A stretch of 22,640 nt of DNA from an uncultured Oscillospiraceae bacterium. GTDB lineage: Bacteria; Bacillota; Clostridia; Oscillospirales; Oscillospiraceae. A program made the position numbers and the translations under genes. Location: positions 1 through 22,640 of the forward strand of contig CANQKJ010000010.1 of the NCBI GenBank assembly GCA_947624465.1, given 5' to 3'. Below, piece by piece: positions 15,034-22,305 of the stretch. Each line of letters opens with the position of its first letter. Within the stretch, counting starts at the first letter, position 1. The notes beneath the pieces are model-generated. The model was not told the origin of the DNA. It made no database searches and saw only the letters and a program-made list of their open reading frames with translations.

Positions 15034-15260
15034 GCCCTTGGGGTTTACTTACAAAAAGTTTGTGTTTTAATGTCTGCTGAGGTAAACTGTCCATGAACTT
15101 GAGTGTGAACCTTGACCCTTACAATGACCCTTACCGTGGCGGGATTGGCCAACACCACTTGACACAAGACAAAATATGGATTGTTTGCAAGTGCGCTATT
15201 TTCAACAGGCCAGGCATTTGGCGGCACGAATAGAAATCAGGTAAAATATGTATCTTCTAA
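15034..15260. other. Non-coding stretch, probable decayed end of an integrated element
   Basis: No gene is supported here. A 61-codon minus-strand frame exists but has no recognisable similarity. The stretch holds the tandem 10-bp repeat at 15113-15134 and leads into the tRNA fragment, so it is best read as the terminal DNA of an integrative element. Confidence 0.4.
15113..15134 (+). repeat. Tandem TGACCCTTAC repeat, possible integrase arm site
   Basis: TGACCCTTAC occurs at 15113-15122 and again at 15125-15134 (12-bp period). Short direct repeats some 130 bp inside an attachment site are typical of arm-type binding sites for the N-terminal domain of tyrosine integrases. Confidence 0.45.
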
Positions 15261-15283
15261 TTCGAATCCTTCTGCCCCTGCCA
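15261..15283 (+). other. tRNA 3'-end fragment (probably tRNA-Trp), attachment-site scar
   Basis: The 23 bases comprise a T-loop (TTCGAAT), the 3' strand of the T-stem (CCTTC), a 7-base acceptor strand TGCCCCT, a discriminator G and CCA. No tRNA 5' part lies upstream. The implied 5' acceptor AGGGGCA is that of Firmicutes tRNA-Trp. A terminator follows at once, as after a real tRNA gene. Fragments like this are left at the far end of elements that integrate into tRNA 3' ends. Confidence 0.65.
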
Positions 15284-15285
15284 CT

Positions 15286-15319
15286 AAAAGCTCCGAAGTC
15301 ACCTGACTTCGGAGCTTTT
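15286..15319 (+). terminator. Perfect palindromic terminator after the tRNA fragment
   Basis: AAAAGCTCCGAAGTCA, CC and its exact reverse complement form a 34-bp palindrome ending in TTTT. It lies 2 bp after the CCA of the tRNA fragment, so it was probably the tRNA terminator. Confidence 0.8.
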
Positions 15320-15447
15320 TCGGTACTATTTTGGCGGGATGCTTTCCGGCAGACCGAGTCTGATGCCCGAATGACGCTCAAATCGTGCCATCTGGCGTCA
15401 ACGATCCCACCCCGTTCCGTTGAGTACAGCACCAAAATAGCATCAAA
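15286..15447 (+). repeat. Long direct repeat, copy A (162 bp)
   Basis: This segment aligns without gaps to 17812-17973, with 14 differences by my count (about 91% identity). It starts with the palindromic terminator and ends at GCATCAAA. Internal inverted pairs, such as CTATTTTGG near the left with CCAAAATAG near the right and GACGC with GCGTC, suggest that the unit can fold. Reading frames on its minus strand are open in both copies but lack coding support. Confidence 0.85.
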
Positions 15448-15487
15448 ACCCATCCTGCGTAGCGATATGGCTTAAACAAAAGAAGCG

Positions 15488-15500
15488 TTTTAAATACAAT
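15488..15500 (+). repeat. 13-bp direct repeat, left copy (TTTTAAATACAAT)
   Basis: TTTTAAATACAAT is followed after 7 bp by ATTGT, giving a small dyad. The identical 13-mer occurs at 17443-17455, so the two copies bracket the ATPase gene. They may be insertion-site duplications or recombination core sites. Confidence 0.5.
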
Positions 15501-15636
15501 AAATTACATTGTCATTTCTAATCCTATGTCTCTTAAGGTAAAATTGAAATAAACGTTGTAATAAAACGTCGATATGAATACATTATAGTTTATAAGGCTC
15601 TTAGCAATTAAAATTTAAACTAAGGAGGACATCTTT

Positions 15637-17403
15637 ATGAAAAATCGTCCAAACCAGTTTTTGGAGGCAATTGAAGCATTTGGAGACACTCTCGTTCGTA
15701 TGAGGAATGTTGATGGAATGTTTACTAATATTGACTTGCATTTAGGTGATTTTGGCGCAGAAAAAGAATGGAATGACGACCCCGAAAAAGCTCAGAAACT
15801 TTTTCTGCACACTAAGTCATATAAGGATTTTTCAAAGCCAAATTCACTTATTCTACTAGGACGAACTGGAACTGGAAAAACCGCTATATTAAGGTGTCTA
15901 TACGATAAGATTAAAAGGAATGCATCTTCAGAATATAGCATGGCCGTTATTGTGCCCTTCGACGAAATTTTAGAGAATCTGTTGCAAATTAATAGTAATT
16001 TTCTGGATGCGAGCACTCCAAAATATGTTAAAGATATAATAGCGAGGCACATCAATTGTTATGTAATGAGAGCCTTAATTAAGCGCTATAATTTAACTGC
16101 AAAGTCAAAAATGTACTCCTATATTAAAAATGCTGGCCTGTATAATGATGGTGATGAATCATTTATACCTGGAGGAATTAATAAGTTCAGCGAAATGTTC
16201 AAAGCGGGCTTAGATGTTGCAGAAGGAACCGTAAAAACAACTATTTCAGGCTTATATACAGCTATGCAAATGGCAGAAGTTTTTTCAAAATTCGGATACC
16301 ATGAAGCATTAATTGAAATGAATAATTACCTTAAGAATGAAAATGTTCTTGTCCTTGTAGATACATTGAATGAATATGATCTGAGAAACGAAGGCATTGT
16401 AACCTCGGTTAAAGCATTAATTTCTGTTTGCTTCGATTACTATGTAAACTTAAAGCAAAATCACATTTGCATAAAGATATCCATCCCATCTGAAATTCAC
16501 ACTCATATAGTAGAAGCTTTACCAGGAAAACAGCAGGGAAATACTGTTGTAATTCAGTGGAGCAATAATGATTTAATTAAGATGATTGCTTTACGACTAT
16601 TGCGCTATGGGAAAGAAGTGCAACCAGGACTTTTCCCTTCATTTCAAAAATACACGTATGAAGATTTCTATGAAGGTAGCAACGCAACAGAAAATGCAAA
16701 AAAATTAATTTACGAGATACTTCCAAAAGAGTGCCCTACAAGTTTGGACTACACCTTTGATACAATAGCTTATTGCATAAGGCATACTTTAAAAAAACCG
16801 CGTGAGGTAATATTAATCTTCAGTACATTTGTCGAATACATATTACAAAAAAATGATTCTAATGTCTTCTTTGGTAATCCAAACAGTATAAGAGACGTTA
16901 TTCATTCTGCTCAGGAAGACACTATTTCTCAGGCATTAAGTATGTATGTTCAGTCGTATAAAGGCATTCGCGATGCATGTGATATTGTATTGCATAACAG
17001 AAGATACTGTTTTCTGGGTAAAGAGTTGGATGCTGGACTTAAGGAGGCTTCAGTAAAAAGAGAGGGCTATGGAATCCCCGAAATAAAACGAATCCTCCTG
17101 GAAAGTGGGCTAGTTGGGAAAGTAAATAACATATCAAATATGCATATTTCGCCCTCATCCAGATGCTTAACAGATAACGGCGTTACTGAATTGCGCGAGA
17201 ATAGCATCCAGATAGTAAAAGCGAAATTCGAATACCAGGTAAAGGGGCGACTGTCACTAAATCGCGATGAGCTTTATGTGATTCATCCAATGTGTTACGA
17301 ACATTACGAATGTGAGCTTGGTCAACATACGCTTGTATACCCAGATCAATTTGAAGACGATGCTGAAATAATGAGTTCTGTCAGACTTAAAGACAGGACA
17401 TAA
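15637..17403 (+). CDS. AT-rich orphan P-loop ATPase, candidate defence or cargo gene
   Basis: A 588-aa soluble ATPase. Walker A is GRTGTGKT (75-82), Walker B is VLVLVDTLNEYD (237-248, with Asp242 and a possible catalytic Glu246), and a sensor-like strand follows (ICIKISIPSEIH, about 277-288). The general plan recalls AAA/STAND-like P-loop ATPases such as the Sll1717 group. The C-terminal third (about 460-588) looks like a winged-helix region: YGIPEIKRILLESGLV, then FEYQVKGRLSLNRDELYVIHP. No nuclease, transmembrane or sensor domain is recognised. AAGGAGG lies 8 nt before the ATG. Its base composition is far more AT-rich than all flanking genes, which shows recent transfer. It is alone between direct repeats in a mobile zone. 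A role in phage defence is a guess from context. Confidence 0.78.
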   Translation: MKNRPNQFLEAIEAFGDTLVRMRNVDGMFTNIDLHLGDFGAEKEWNDDPEKAQKLFLHTKSYKDFSKPNSLILLGRTGTGKTAILRCLYDKIKRNASSEYSMAVIVPFDEILENLLQINSNFLDASTPKYVKDIIARHINCYVMRALIKRYNLTAKSKMYSYIKNAGLYNDGDESFIPGGINKFSEMFKAGLDVAEGTVKTTISGLYTAMQMAEVFSKFGYHEALIEMNNYLKNENVLVLVDTLNEYDLRNEGIVTSVKALISVCFDYYVNLKQNHICIKISIPSEIHTHIVEALPGKQQGNTVVIQWSNNDLIKMIALRLLRYGKEVQPGLFPSFQKYTYEDFYEGSNATENAKKLIYEILPKECPTSLDYTFDTIAYCIRHTLKKPREVILIFSTFVEYILQKNDSNVFFGNPNSIRDVIHSAQEDTISQALSMYVQSYKGIRDACDIVLHNRRYCFLGKELDAGLKEASVKREGYGIPEIKRILLESGLVGKVNNISNMHISPSSRCLTDNGVTELRENSIQIVKAKFEYQVKGRLSLNRDELYVIHPMCYEHYECELGQHTLVYPDQFEDDAEIMSSVRLKDRT

Positions 17404-17442
17404 TATAATAATTGGATAGAAACGTAGTGTACGGCAAACTGT

Positions 17443-17455
17443 TTTTAAATACAAT
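17443..17455 (+). repeat. 13-bp direct repeat, right copy (TTTTAAATACAAT)
   Basis: This is identical to 15488-15500. Here it merges into a 15-bp dyad ATACAAT-T-ATTGTAT (17449-17463), 40 bp after the ATPase stop. Confidence 0.5.
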
Positions 17456-17508
17456 TATTGTATCGTCTCCAAAGATGATAAATACTGGATTCGAAGGGTT
17501 AACGCTTC

Positions 17509-17610
17509 TGAACTTTTCTGGAAAACAACCAGCTTGCCGAGAAGGAAACCATGGGCAAGAGCCCGTCTGCGGTCAAGTGCAAAGAGGAAGCGCTGCTTCA
17601 GCTGTTATAA
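17509..17610 (+). pseudogene. Possible C-terminal gene remnant
   Basis: Reading from just after a TGA, the frame gives LENNQLAEKETMGKSPSAVK followed by CKEEALLQLL and a TAA at 17608-17610. Composition and codons look coding and GC-richer than the surroundings. The preceding 40 bp read well in another frame (DDKYWIRRVNASELF), which would suggest a frameshifted relic. I do not recognise the family, and there is no start codon. Confidence 0.3.
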
Positions 17611-17811
17611 TCTTTATGTCGACATCTCTTCATCCTGTGTTTAATGCTTTTACATTTATAGCAGCTATTCAGAAAGCGCTAAAAAATGTATTTAGCAAGG
17701 GCCTTGCCCAGCATACAGGTATTAACTTCTTCTATAAGATTATTATATCCCCTCCATCAAAAAGATATATAATACGATGTAGAAATAGGTTTTTTGACCA
17801 TTTACTCTATC

Positions 17812-17845
17812 AAAAGCTCCGAAGTCACCTGACTTCGGAGCTTTT
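17812..17845 (+). terminator. Second copy of the palindromic terminator
   Basis: The 34-bp palindrome is identical to that at 15286-15319, but here it follows AT-rich DNA and not a tRNA end. Confidence 0.75.
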
Positions 17846-17973
17846 TCGGTACTTTTTCGGCGGGATGGTTTTCGCAAGACCGAGTCTGATGCCCAAATGA
17901 CGCTCAAATCGTGCTGTTTGGCGTCAACGATCCCGCCCTGTTCCGTCGGGTACAGCACCAAAATAGCATCAAA
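17812..17973 (+). repeat. Long direct repeat, copy B (162 bp)
   Basis: Gap-free match to 15286-15447. Together the copies enclose 2.36 kb containing the ATPase gene. The sequence left of this copy shares nothing with the tRNA fragment left of copy A. To the right, 7 bp separate it from the next terminator. Confidence 0.85.
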
Positions 17974-17979
17974 GTTTTT

Positions 17980-18019
17980 GGCCCCTCTGGTCGGTGGGTT
18001 TTGGCCAGAGGGGCCTTTT
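17980..18019 (+). terminator. Strong GC hairpin facing integrase 1
   Basis: GGCCCCTCTGG (17980-17990) pairs with CCAGAGGGGCC (18005-18015) and is followed by TTTTC. The T-run serves plus-strand transcripts. On the minus strand the hairpin lies 88 nt or less beyond the integrase 1 stop, followed by AAAAAC, giving little termination there. Confidence 0.65.
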
Positions 18020-18067
18020 CTTTGATCATGAGTCTCAATTTTTGGGCCGCTGAATGGCTCACCTGTT

Positions 18068-19306
18068 TTATGCAGGGTAATTTTTGCAGGTTCGCAGCTC
18101 AAATCCCGCCGTGATTCCAGCTAGACGGGCGGTGTCCTTGCGTACATAGTAGAGTTCCGTGATCTCTGAGGTGGAGTGGCCCAGGAGGTCCGCCACCTGG
18201 CGGGGCGAGAGGGCTTTGATAGTCCCATCCACTTGCTTTACCCCGTTCACCAGGTTGGTGGCGAAGGTGTGCCGGAGGCTGTGGAGCCCTTTTTGCTCTA
18301 TCCCGGCAGCATCCAGGATGCGATAGTACCGTTTGCGGAAGTTCACGGGCTTTGTGTAACTGCCCTGCTCGTCGGCAATCAGCGGGCTGTCCGTTCCGAA
18401 GTACCGCTCCGCCCGCAGGTCCAGGATGGTGTCCACGGCGGTTTGATTCAGAGGCACATCCCGCTTGCTGGAGGCGGTTTTCAGCTTGCCCACCTTCATT
18501 TCCATCCCGCCGGCGGCCTCCACGCCGTTGCGCTTGGCAATCTCCTTCACGCCTCGCTGGAGGTGGATCACCCGGCGGTCCAAATCGATGTCGCTGTTCA
18601 GAAGTCCCAACACCTCGCAGGTGCGGAGGCCGGTGTTCAGCATCAGGATGTAGGCTGCAGATTGCTGGTAGATTCGCTTGCCGTTGCCCCATCTCCGCAC
18701 AGCCTCGGCCTTGAACTTTTCGATTTCAGAGGGTGAGAAGGTCGTGACCGTCTCGAAGGTGGGCAGATTTTCCTTGCCCTGGGCTGCCAGGAAGTTTGCC
18801 CTTTTGATCATGGGCGCCGCCGGCATGGGGTTTTTGGAAATCATCTCTTGCTGGGTCAGGTAGCGGAAGTAGTCTGTGAGGAGGTTGTGGACTTTCTTCA
18901 CGGTGGTGTAGGCGAAGCCCTTGGCCATCCAGTGATTGAGGGTGGCCTTGACATCGGCGGAAGTTACGTCGCCCACCACTTTGTCCCCCAACAGCGGGTA
19001 GACCAGATGCTCCGCCGTCCACTCCAGCCGGTCGTAGGTGGTGCGCTCCACCGAGGGGAATTTGAACACCCGGAGCCAGCTTTTCATACTGTCTTCCAGC
19101 TTAGCCTTAGATTCGTCGGAGACGGCGAGCTGATGTTTGAAGTCCACGATGTACTCGGTGATCTTGGCCTTGACCTCCGGCTTGGAGGTCCCGCAGAAGG
19201 ATTTGCGCTTTCGTTCCCCCTGCTCATCGAGATACCAGACCACGCCGTTCCAGCGCCCGTCGGTGTGTTTGAATACGTTGCCGTTGGTTAGTAACTTTTT
19301 CTGCAC
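18068..19306 (-). CDS. Tyrosine recombinase/integrase 1
   Basis: A 412-aa site-specific recombinase. The N-terminal arm-binding part (1-60, TDGRWNGVVWYLDEQGERKRKSF) is followed by a core-binding domain (about 70-165) and the catalytic domain. The catalytic set is complete: Arg228 (NTGLRTCEV), Lys276 (KTASSKRDVPL), His342 and Arg345 (HSLRHTFAT), His377 (LLGHSTS) and Tyr386 or 387 (TELYYVRKD). The start is GTG at 19306, with GGCAGGTG 7 nt upstream, and it overlaps the upstream small gene by 19 bp, so they are coupled. Its 3' end points at the long repeat B, as integrase genes often face their attachment site. It differs strongly from integrases 2 and 3. Confidence 0.9.
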   Translation of the reverse strand: MQKKLLTNGNVFKHTDGRWNGVVWYLDEQGERKRKSFCGTSKPEVKAKITEYIVDFKHQLAVSDESKAKLEDSMKSWLRVFKFPSVERTTYDRLEWTAEHLVYPLLGDKVVGDVTSADVKATLNHWMAKGFAYTTVKKVHNLLTDYFRYLTQQEMISKNPMPAAPMIKRANFLAAQGKENLPTFETVTTFSPSEIEKFKAEAVRRWGNGKRIYQQSAAYILMLNTGLRTCEVLGLLNSDIDLDRRVIHLQRGVKEIAKRNGVEAAGGMEMKVGKLKTASSKRDVPLNQTAVDTILDLRAERYFGTDSPLIADEQGSYTKPVNFRKRYYRILDAAGIEQKGLHSLRHTFATNLVNGVKQVDGTIKALSPRQVADLLGHSTSEITELYYVRKDTARLAGITAGFELRTCKNYPA

Positions 19307-19611
19307 GGTGGGTCACCTGCCTTTCGTCTTGCTTGTTCCTCGTTCTCACCATCGAAGGAGTATGGCGGGATCTCGCTCAGTTCCTGCTCGATTCCTCTGG
19401 CCAGCCGGATGCCGGAGAGGAAGCTGTCCAGCGAGGTCTGGTCCCGCAGGTCATCCTCCAAGTCCAGCAGATGGAGGAGCAGGATCCTCTGGGCTTTGTC
19501 CAGTTGTCCCCGCAGGCGGGCGAGGATCCTGTCTCGCTCACGCAGAATTCTTTTTGCTTGGGGTGTCTCTCTGGTGAACCGTTCGTGGAGTGCTCTTAGA
19601 TATTCTGGCAT
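19288..19611 (-). CDS. Small helical protein A, partner of integrase 1
   Basis: A 107-aa protein of unknown function, mostly helical and highly charged (ERDRILARLRGQLDKAQRIL, then LLHLLDLEDDLRDQTSLDSF and LSGIRLARGIEQEL). The last part is reminiscent of the small DUF6809-type proteins of clostridial mobile elements (SF-x-x-G-x-RL-x-x-x-x-x-EL), which I offer tentatively. I start at the ATG at 19611 because AAAGGAGG lies 8 nt upstream; the longer frame begins with GTG before that site. It overlaps integrase 1. A paralogue with the same neighbour type lies at 22306. The pairing suggests a directionality factor or recombinase accessory, which is inference. Confidence 0.7.
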   Translation of the reverse strand: MPEYLRALHERFTRETPQAKRILRERDRILARLRGQLDKAQRILLLHLLDLEDDLRDQTSLDSFLSGIRLARGIEQELSEIPPYSFDGENEEQARRKAGDPPCRKSY

Positions 19612-19640
19612 GGCGGTCGCCTCCTTTTCCAGCGACACAC
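19337..19640 (-). repeat. Duplicated module start, copy 1 (about 300 bp)
   Basis: This stretch, covering small gene A and its ribosome binding site, matches 22337-22640 at clearly high identity, with near-perfect blocks at 19611-19640 and around 19400-19460. The similarity stops where integrase 1 begins, so only the small gene and its leader are duplicated. Confidence 0.8.
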
Positions 19641-19911
19641 AGTACCAGCAAACAGAGATAATAACCAGGGCTTTTGCGCACAGTTTTCAAACTGTTATCA
19701 TTTTTCGGACAGCCTTTCCTTGTTTGTTTCGACGCTAAACACCGCTCCCTGATATACAGCCCGCAAATCTGGCAACACTTCCATCAAAGGACGCTTATTG
19801 CGGACAATTTTGAGCAATTTCTGTGGGACCCCGTTGCCTTGACCACACGAATGCCCACAGACAGGGAAAACGCCCACCGGGTTCTGTCCCCGGCGGGTGC
19901 TGTAGATATTC
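19639..19911 (-). promoter_or_regulatory. Intergenic region between the two recombinase modules
   Basis: This 273-bp gap separates integrase 2 from small gene A. It contains a terminator at its right end and a dyad ACAGTTT-TC-AAACTGT (19680-19695), which could be an operator or recombinase site upstream of small gene A. A TTATTAT at 19655-19661 (minus strand) may be a -10 box, but I see no well-spaced -35 box. Confidence 0.4.
19867..19897 (-). terminator. Terminator after integrase 2
   Basis: On the minus strand CCCGCCGGG (19889-19897) pairs with CCCGGTGGG (19873-19881) through one G-T wobble and is followed by CGTTTT. It ends the first recombinase operon before small gene A. Confidence 0.7.
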
Positions 19912-21147
19912 TCAATGTGCCGTTCTTTGCCACCTCTTTCTGGCCTGGAAGGTGGTCATGGCGCGCTCCTTGGTTTTCCCTTCGACCTTTACTGCCGGCT
20001 CCGCCTTGGCTATGCCCGAATCGATTTTGGCCGCCGCTGTCCGGCGCATCTCGTCCGTCACATGGGCGTATACGTTCAGCGTGGTGGCGGAGGAGACGTG
20101 ACCCAAGATAGTGGAGAGGGTCTTGACATCCATCCCGTATTCCAGACAGTTCGTTGCGAAGGTATGCCGGAGGTCATGGAAGCGTACCTGCTTGCAGCCA
20201 GCATGGTCCAGGAGCAGGTGCAGCCTCTGGCGGATCGTCGCCGGGTCTATGGGGGTGTCCTCCTTCTTGCTGGAAGGGAACATCCATCTGGAATCGATTC
20301 TGTCCTTGTATCTCTTTAGGACCTCTGCCACCATAGGCGGCAGGACCAGGGTGCGGACGCTGTGTATGGTTTTCGGCTCGGAGATCACGATTCCACTGCC
20401 GATCACTCTGCCGGCTTGCCTGCTGACCCGCAGTTCCCCGGTCTGGAAGTTCAGGTCACCCCATTGGAGGGCAGCTAACTCGCCTTCCCGCAGCCCGGTG
20501 GCGAATTCCAGCAGGAAGACCTCATAATAACCTTCCTCCTTTGCCTGGATGAGCGTTTTTTGCATCTCCTCTCTGGTGAGGATCCGCATTTCGGCACGGG
20601 TCATCGAGGGCAGCTTGCAATGGGCGGCGGGGTCTTGGTGGATCAGTCCCTCCGCCACGGCCTTTTCAAGCACCCTGCGGCAGAGGTAGTGGCAGTTTTG
20701 AAGCATATTGTCGGACAAACCTTCTCCCCTGCTGTCCCGCTCTCGTGTCCTGCCGTCGTTTTTCATCCAGACGTAGAACTGCTGAAGGTCGTTGGCGGTC
20801 AGTTTATTCAGAGGAATATGCCCCAGCCGGGGTTTGAGGTACAGGCGGATGAAGCCCTCAAAGATCCGCTGCGTACTTGGTTTGACATTCGGCTTGTAAT
20901 ATGTTTCAAGCCAGAGATCCGCCCATGCTCCGAAGGGCATATCGGGCCTGGCTTTGCCGGGGGTTGGGGCGCCAACGCTTGCTTTCAGGGCGGCCAGTTT
21001 CTCAACACACTCGCCCTTGGTCTTGGCCAGTACGTTTTTCGTCTTGGGCAGGCACTTTTCATCGTAACCGACGACCACCCTGCCCTCCCAGCGGCCGTCC
21101 TTTCTCAGGCGGACTGTGCCTTCGCCGTTTTTGCGCTTTCTTCCCAT
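19912..21147 (-). CDS. Tyrosine recombinase/integrase 2
   Basis: A 411-aa integrase. An AP2-like arm-binding domain (about 8-55, EGTVRLRKDGRWEGRVVVGY) precedes the core-binding domain (about 70-175) and the catalytic domain: Arg220 (ATGLREGEL), Lys259 (SEPKTIHSVRTLVLP), His324 and Arg327 (HDLRHTFAT), His350 (LGHVSS) and Tyr360 (LNVYAHV). All are present. A basic C-terminal tail (KTKERAMTTFQARKRWQRTAH) extends beyond the usual end. GAGGAG lies 8 nt before the ATG, and the first 43 bp lie inside the integrase 3 gene, so the two are co-transcribed and coupled. A terminator follows. Confidence 0.92.
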   Translation of the reverse strand: MGRKRKNGEGTVRLRKDGRWEGRVVVGYDEKCLPKTKNVLAKTKGECVEKLAALKASVGAPTPGKARPDMPFGAWADLWLETYYKPNVKPSTQRIFEGFIRLYLKPRLGHIPLNKLTANDLQQFYVWMKNDGRTRERDSRGEGLSDNMLQNCHYLCRRVLEKAVAEGLIHQDPAAHCKLPSMTRAEMRILTREEMQKTLIQAKEEGYYEVFLLEFATGLREGELAALQWGDLNFQTGELRVSRQAGRVIGSGIVISEPKTIHSVRTLVLPPMVAEVLKRYKDRIDSRWMFPSSKKEDTPIDPATIRQRLHLLLDHAGCKQVRFHDLRHTFATNCLEYGMDVKTLSTILGHVSSATTLNVYAHVTDEMRRTAAAKIDSGIAKAEPAVKVEGKTKERAMTTFQARKRWQRTAH

Positions 21148-22298
21148 GGTCTCAGCTCCTCTCCAAAGATATCTGTCAGAAACGTCCCGATGATCTCCGC
21201 CGCCCGCTTTTGCATATCTCCAGTGGTATGGGTGTAGGTATCCAGTGTGAACGCCGCTCTGCTGTGGCCCAGGATGCCGGACAGGGTCTTTACATCTACC
21301 CCCGACGTCAGAGCGTGGGTGGCGAAGGTGTGCCGAAGGTCGTGAAATCTGATGCTGGGCAGGTCGGCCTGTTCAAGCAGCGTCTTCAGGTGTTTGTACG
21401 CTGAATCAGGGCTGACAGGCCGCTCTGGCTTCAGCGGGTCCGGGAAGATCCACTCGGTCAGAGCGGACTCGCTTCTTGCCCTGAGCAGCTCCACAGTGCT
21501 GGCGGGCAGAACGATCTCCCTCCGGCTCCTGGCGGTCTTCGTTTCACCCGCCGTGAGTTTTCCGCCCTTTTCTTTATAGAGCGTCCGCCTGATTTTGAGG
21601 ACACCCTTTTCCCCGTCGAAGTCCTCCCACTTGAGGCCGCAGAGCTCGCCCCGCCGGAGGCCGGTGGTCAGTTCGGTGTAGAATAAGTCGTGCCACACTT
21701 CATCGTTCTGAATGGCTGCCATAAAGCGGTCCAGCTGTTCCTCGGTCAGTATCTGCTTGGGTTTAGCGCTTAATTTCGGTGGCGTAAGGCCCTCGGTAGG
21801 ATTTCGGATCATGAGATGAGCAGCCTCCGCCGCTGCCAGAGCCTCGTGGAGCATATTATGGATGCCTCGGATGGTGCCGCTGGACAGCCCTGCGCCTGTG
21901 GTGATGTTGCCGCTCCGAGCCAACCGATCATACAATTTCTGTATATCCTTTGGCGTGACACGGGAGATGATCCTATCTCCGATCTGTGGCTTGATATGGT
22001 TTGTCACAGCGCCACGGTATCGGGCAAGAGTCGTAGGCCGGATCGTACCTGCGATGTCCTCCAGCCATTGATCCAGCCATTCGCCCAGGGTCATGCCGCT
22101 CCGCTCCGTCAGGTCGGCTCCTTGATAGGCGTCGATTTGCCGGCGGAGCTTTGCGGTCAGCTCCTTTTGGGTGTCGGCGTAGACATAGCGGAAGATGGGG
22201 TCGCCGTTCTCTTTGTGTCCGACGACGATCCTGCCCTCCCAGCGGCCGTCGTCCCTCTTTCGCACCATGCCGTCGCCGGAAGGTCTGCGTTTTGCCAT
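21105..22298 (-). CDS. Tyrosine recombinase/integrase 3
   Basis: A 397-aa integrase with the same plan: AP2-like arm domain (about 8-50, DGMVRKRDDGRWEGRIVVGH), core-binding domain (about 68-170) and catalytic domain. Residues seen are Arg215 (TTGLRRGEL), Lys254 (GETKTARSRREIVLP), His319 and Arg322 (HDLRHTFAT), His345 (LGHSRA) and Tyr355 (DTYTHTTG). AAGGAAGGTG lies 8 nt before the ATG, and the paralogous small gene B ends 7 bp upstream. It is more like integrase 2 than integrase 1, yet not a recent duplicate of either. The order small protein, integrase 3, integrase 2 is a probable operon. Confidence 0.92.
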   Translation of the reverse strand: MAKRRPSGDGMVRKRDDGRWEGRIVVGHKENGDPIFRYVYADTQKELTAKLRRQIDAYQGADLTERSGMTLGEWLDQWLEDIAGTIRPTTLARYRGAVTNHIKPQIGDRIISRVTPKDIQKLYDRLARSGNITTGAGLSSGTIRGIHNMLHEALAAAEAAHLMIRNPTEGLTPPKLSAKPKQILTEEQLDRFMAAIQNDEVWHDLFYTELTTGLRRGELCGLKWEDFDGEKGVLKIRRTLYKEKGGKLTAGETKTARSRREIVLPASTVELLRARSESALTEWIFPDPLKPERPVSPDSAYKHLKTLLEQADLPSIRFHDLRHTFATHALTSGVDVKTLSGILGHSRAAFTLDTYTHTTGDMQKRAAEIIGTFLTDIFGEELRPWEESAKTAKAQSA

Positions 22299-22305
22299 CG
22301 ATCGA

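Larger units (their letters stand above)
17404..17811. other. Mostly non-coding AT-rich stretch after the ATPase gene
   Basis: It holds the right 13-bp repeat, then a short higher-GC piece (17470-17610) that looks like a gene remnant, and then about 200 bp of AT-rich DNA without recognisable content up to the second long repeat. An open frame at 17412-17900 crosses all of these and is not credible as one gene. Confidence 0.5.

Noticed and set aside
15045..15227. Minus-strand 60-codon frame left of the tRNA fragment
   Set aside because: No recognisable similarity and no convincing start signal; it spans the tandem arm-type repeat.
15202..15453. Similar minus-strand peptides encoded in both 162-bp repeats
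   Set aside because: The frames read through the palindromic terminator and the tRNA fragment, many substitutions between the copies change amino acids, and the shared peptide simply follows from the DNA repeat.
17412..17900. Plus-strand 162-codon frame after the ATPase
   Set aside because: It crosses the 13-bp repeat, a gene relic in another frame, AT-rich non-coding DNA and the start of long repeat B, and it lacks a ribosome binding site.
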